Assembly: GCF_003364195.1 (NCBI RefSeq)
Contig: NZ_NXLQ01000002.1
Span: 124,001 to 188,000 of the forward strand
Direction: 5' to 3'
Length of the DNA stretch: 64,000 nt
From: Helicobacter didelphidarum
Lineage (GTDB): Bacteria > Campylobacterota > Campylobacteria > Campylobacterales > Helicobacteraceae
In this document: positions 63,037 to 64,000 of the stretch, piece after piece
Position numbering within the stretch: the first letter of the stretch is position 1
How the letters are laid out: every line of letters starts with the position of its first letter
The notes under the pieces: generated by a model
What the model saw: the letters and a program-made list of their open reading frames with translations, nothing else
Databases searched by the model: none
What the model was told of the DNA's origin: nothing
Program-made: the position numbers and the translations under genes

Positions 63037-64000
63037 TTACTGAGAATGAATAACTCCCCAAGTTTTTAGAACATCAATGCTACTTTTCAGTTGAATATCT
63101 CTCAGAATCATTGCTTGCGTTATATTTTTTGTATCAGTTTCTGTCTTTTCATTTTTAGCATCCACCTTATTCTCATCATTCAATAACTCATTTTTTAAAT
63201 GTCGCTTGAGATCCGCCTCTTTAAAATCGAGTTGATGTTCTGCCCCGAGAGGCACTTCGCCCTCTGCAACAACAATATCTGGTTTGATTCCAATTGCTTG
63301 AATACTTCTACCTGTTGGAAGATAATATTTTGCAATAGTGAGCTTTATCGCTTCTTTTGCTTGATTGCCAAATGGTAAAACTTTCTGGACACTACCTTTT
63401 CCAAAAGTCGATTCACCAACAATGATTGCTCTTTTATGATCTTGCAATGCACCAGCCACAATCTCACTTGCAGATGCACTTCCACCATTTACAATGACAA
63501 CTAAAGGTATATTTGCAAATTCGGCATTACCGGATACTTTAAGTTCCACATTTTCAATCTTACCTTTTTCGCTCACAACAATACCATTTTTTACAAATAA
63601 TCCAACAAGCGATACAGCTTGATCCAGCAACCCTCCGGGATTCCCTCGCAAATCAAGCACAATTCCATCAACTTTTCCCAATTGTTTCAACCCTCGTCTA
63701 ACTTCTTGAGTTACATTTTGATCAAATGTTGCAACACGTACATAAGCATAATTTGTTTCTTCAATCTTTGACACGGAAGTAGATTTTACCTTAATTTCAT
63801 CGCGTTTAATTTCAAACTTAAGCGGTTTTGCCTCACCAGCACGAACAACTGTGAGCGTTACCTTTGTGCCTTTTCGTCCTTTCATCAATGACACAGCTTG
63901 ATCAATTTTCATATCCAATGTTTGTTTATCATCAATCTTTATAATAATATCTCCACTTTTAATACCAACCTTTTTTGCAGGAGTATCATCAAGAGGGGCA
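63037..64000 (-). CDS. Carboxy-terminal processing protease (S41), 5' end outside the window
   Basis: The 3' part (321 codons) of a periplasmic S41 protease, running off the window end. A PDZ domain (PAKKVGIKSGDIIIKIDD and DMKIDQAVSLMKGRKGT) is followed by the protease core: YAYVRVATFDQNV, GIVLDLRGNPGGLL, the catalytic Ser in GGSASASEIVAGAL and the general-base Lys in ESTFGKGSVQK. The missing N-terminus should carry the signal peptide. Such proteases trim envelope proteins and peptidoglycan enzymes. The C-terminal tail is Asp/Asn/Lys-rich. Confidence 0.92.
   Translation of the reverse strand, partial: APLDDTPAKKVGIKSGDIIIKIDDKQTLDMKIDQAVSLMKGRKGTKVTLTVVRAGEAKPLKFEIKRDEIKVKSTSVSKIEETNYAYVRVATFDQNVTQEVRRGLKQLGKVDGIVLDLRGNPGGLLDQAVSLVGLFVKNGIVVSEKGKIENVELKVSGNAEFANIPLVVIVNGGSASASEIVAGALQDHKRAIIVGESTFGKGSVQKVLPFGNQAKEAIKLTIAKYYLPTGRSIQAIGIKPDIVVAEGEVPLGAEHQLDFKEADLKRHLKNELLNDENKVDAKNEKTETDTKNITQAMILRDIQLKSSIDVLKTWGVIHSQ

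Overview
The window is a 64-kb piece of a low-GC (roughly 31%) Campylobacterota chromosome and looks like Helicobacter. Markers are the ccoN-O-Q-P cytochrome cbb3 cluster followed by the usual Helicobacter accessory genes, a ccoS-fqrB pair, the futalosine-pathway gene mqnA, a Hof-type and a second Helicobacter-type outer membrane protein, and CvfB, TIGR02757 and COG3400-like proteins. Acetolactate synthase (ilvBN) and the AT-rich, Asn/Ser-padded proteins point away from H. pylori and towards an enterohepatic-type Helicobacter. This is inferred from family knowledge; no search was run.

Layout. 1-2759: a two-gene unit of a helical protein and a large dynamin-like protein with a broken P-loop. 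3227-8020: ftsW-folB, then recR-aroE divergent from dnaJ. 8021-9729: a GC-richer decayed segment and a solitary rnpA. 9730-15258: the cbb3 oxidase operon with its small accessory proteins. 15259-16271: two small secreted Cys-rich proteins, the first behind striking dyad sequences. 16529-25620: alpha/beta hydrolases, greA, hemD, mrp, ccdA, tilS, a broken HTH regulator and dapF. 25783-30344: dnaX with unusual extensions, then pabC-pabA. 30216-32596: an unstable zone with a perfect 242-bp tandem duplication of the pabC 5' end, a dead vapD toxin gene and two unknown genes. 32670-36349: rbfA-rimP, then an MreD-like gene and PBP2. 36350-39514: a frameshifted outer membrane protein gene and an MFS exporter. 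39515-48454: fqrB-ccoS, cvfB, several envelope or exported proteins, a Hof-like porin, a TIGR02757 protein and a TrkA-like protein. 48648-56269: ilvBN, rpe, mqnA, a TauE/SafE transporter and a two-component system. 56815-64000: dnaG, murC, ispH, bcp, purC and the 3' part of an S41 protease gene.

How the genes work together. Respiration is the strongest theme: cbb3 oxidase and its accessory proteins, CcoS, FqrB, CcdA and MqnA (menaquinone). Cell-wall growth (FtsW, PBP2, the MreD-like protein, MurC), folate and aromatic synthesis (FolB, PabA, PabC, AroE) and translation or RNA maturation (RnpA, TilS, RbfA, RimP) are also well represented. No tRNA, rRNA, CRISPR array or intact insertion sequence was recognised. 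The most notable signals are strong over-representation of TAGAATCT, several compact decayed genes whose inactivating lesions can be read directly, and operator-like dyads upstream of a tiny Cys-rich lipoprotein. No clearly new multi-gene defence or secretion system was found.
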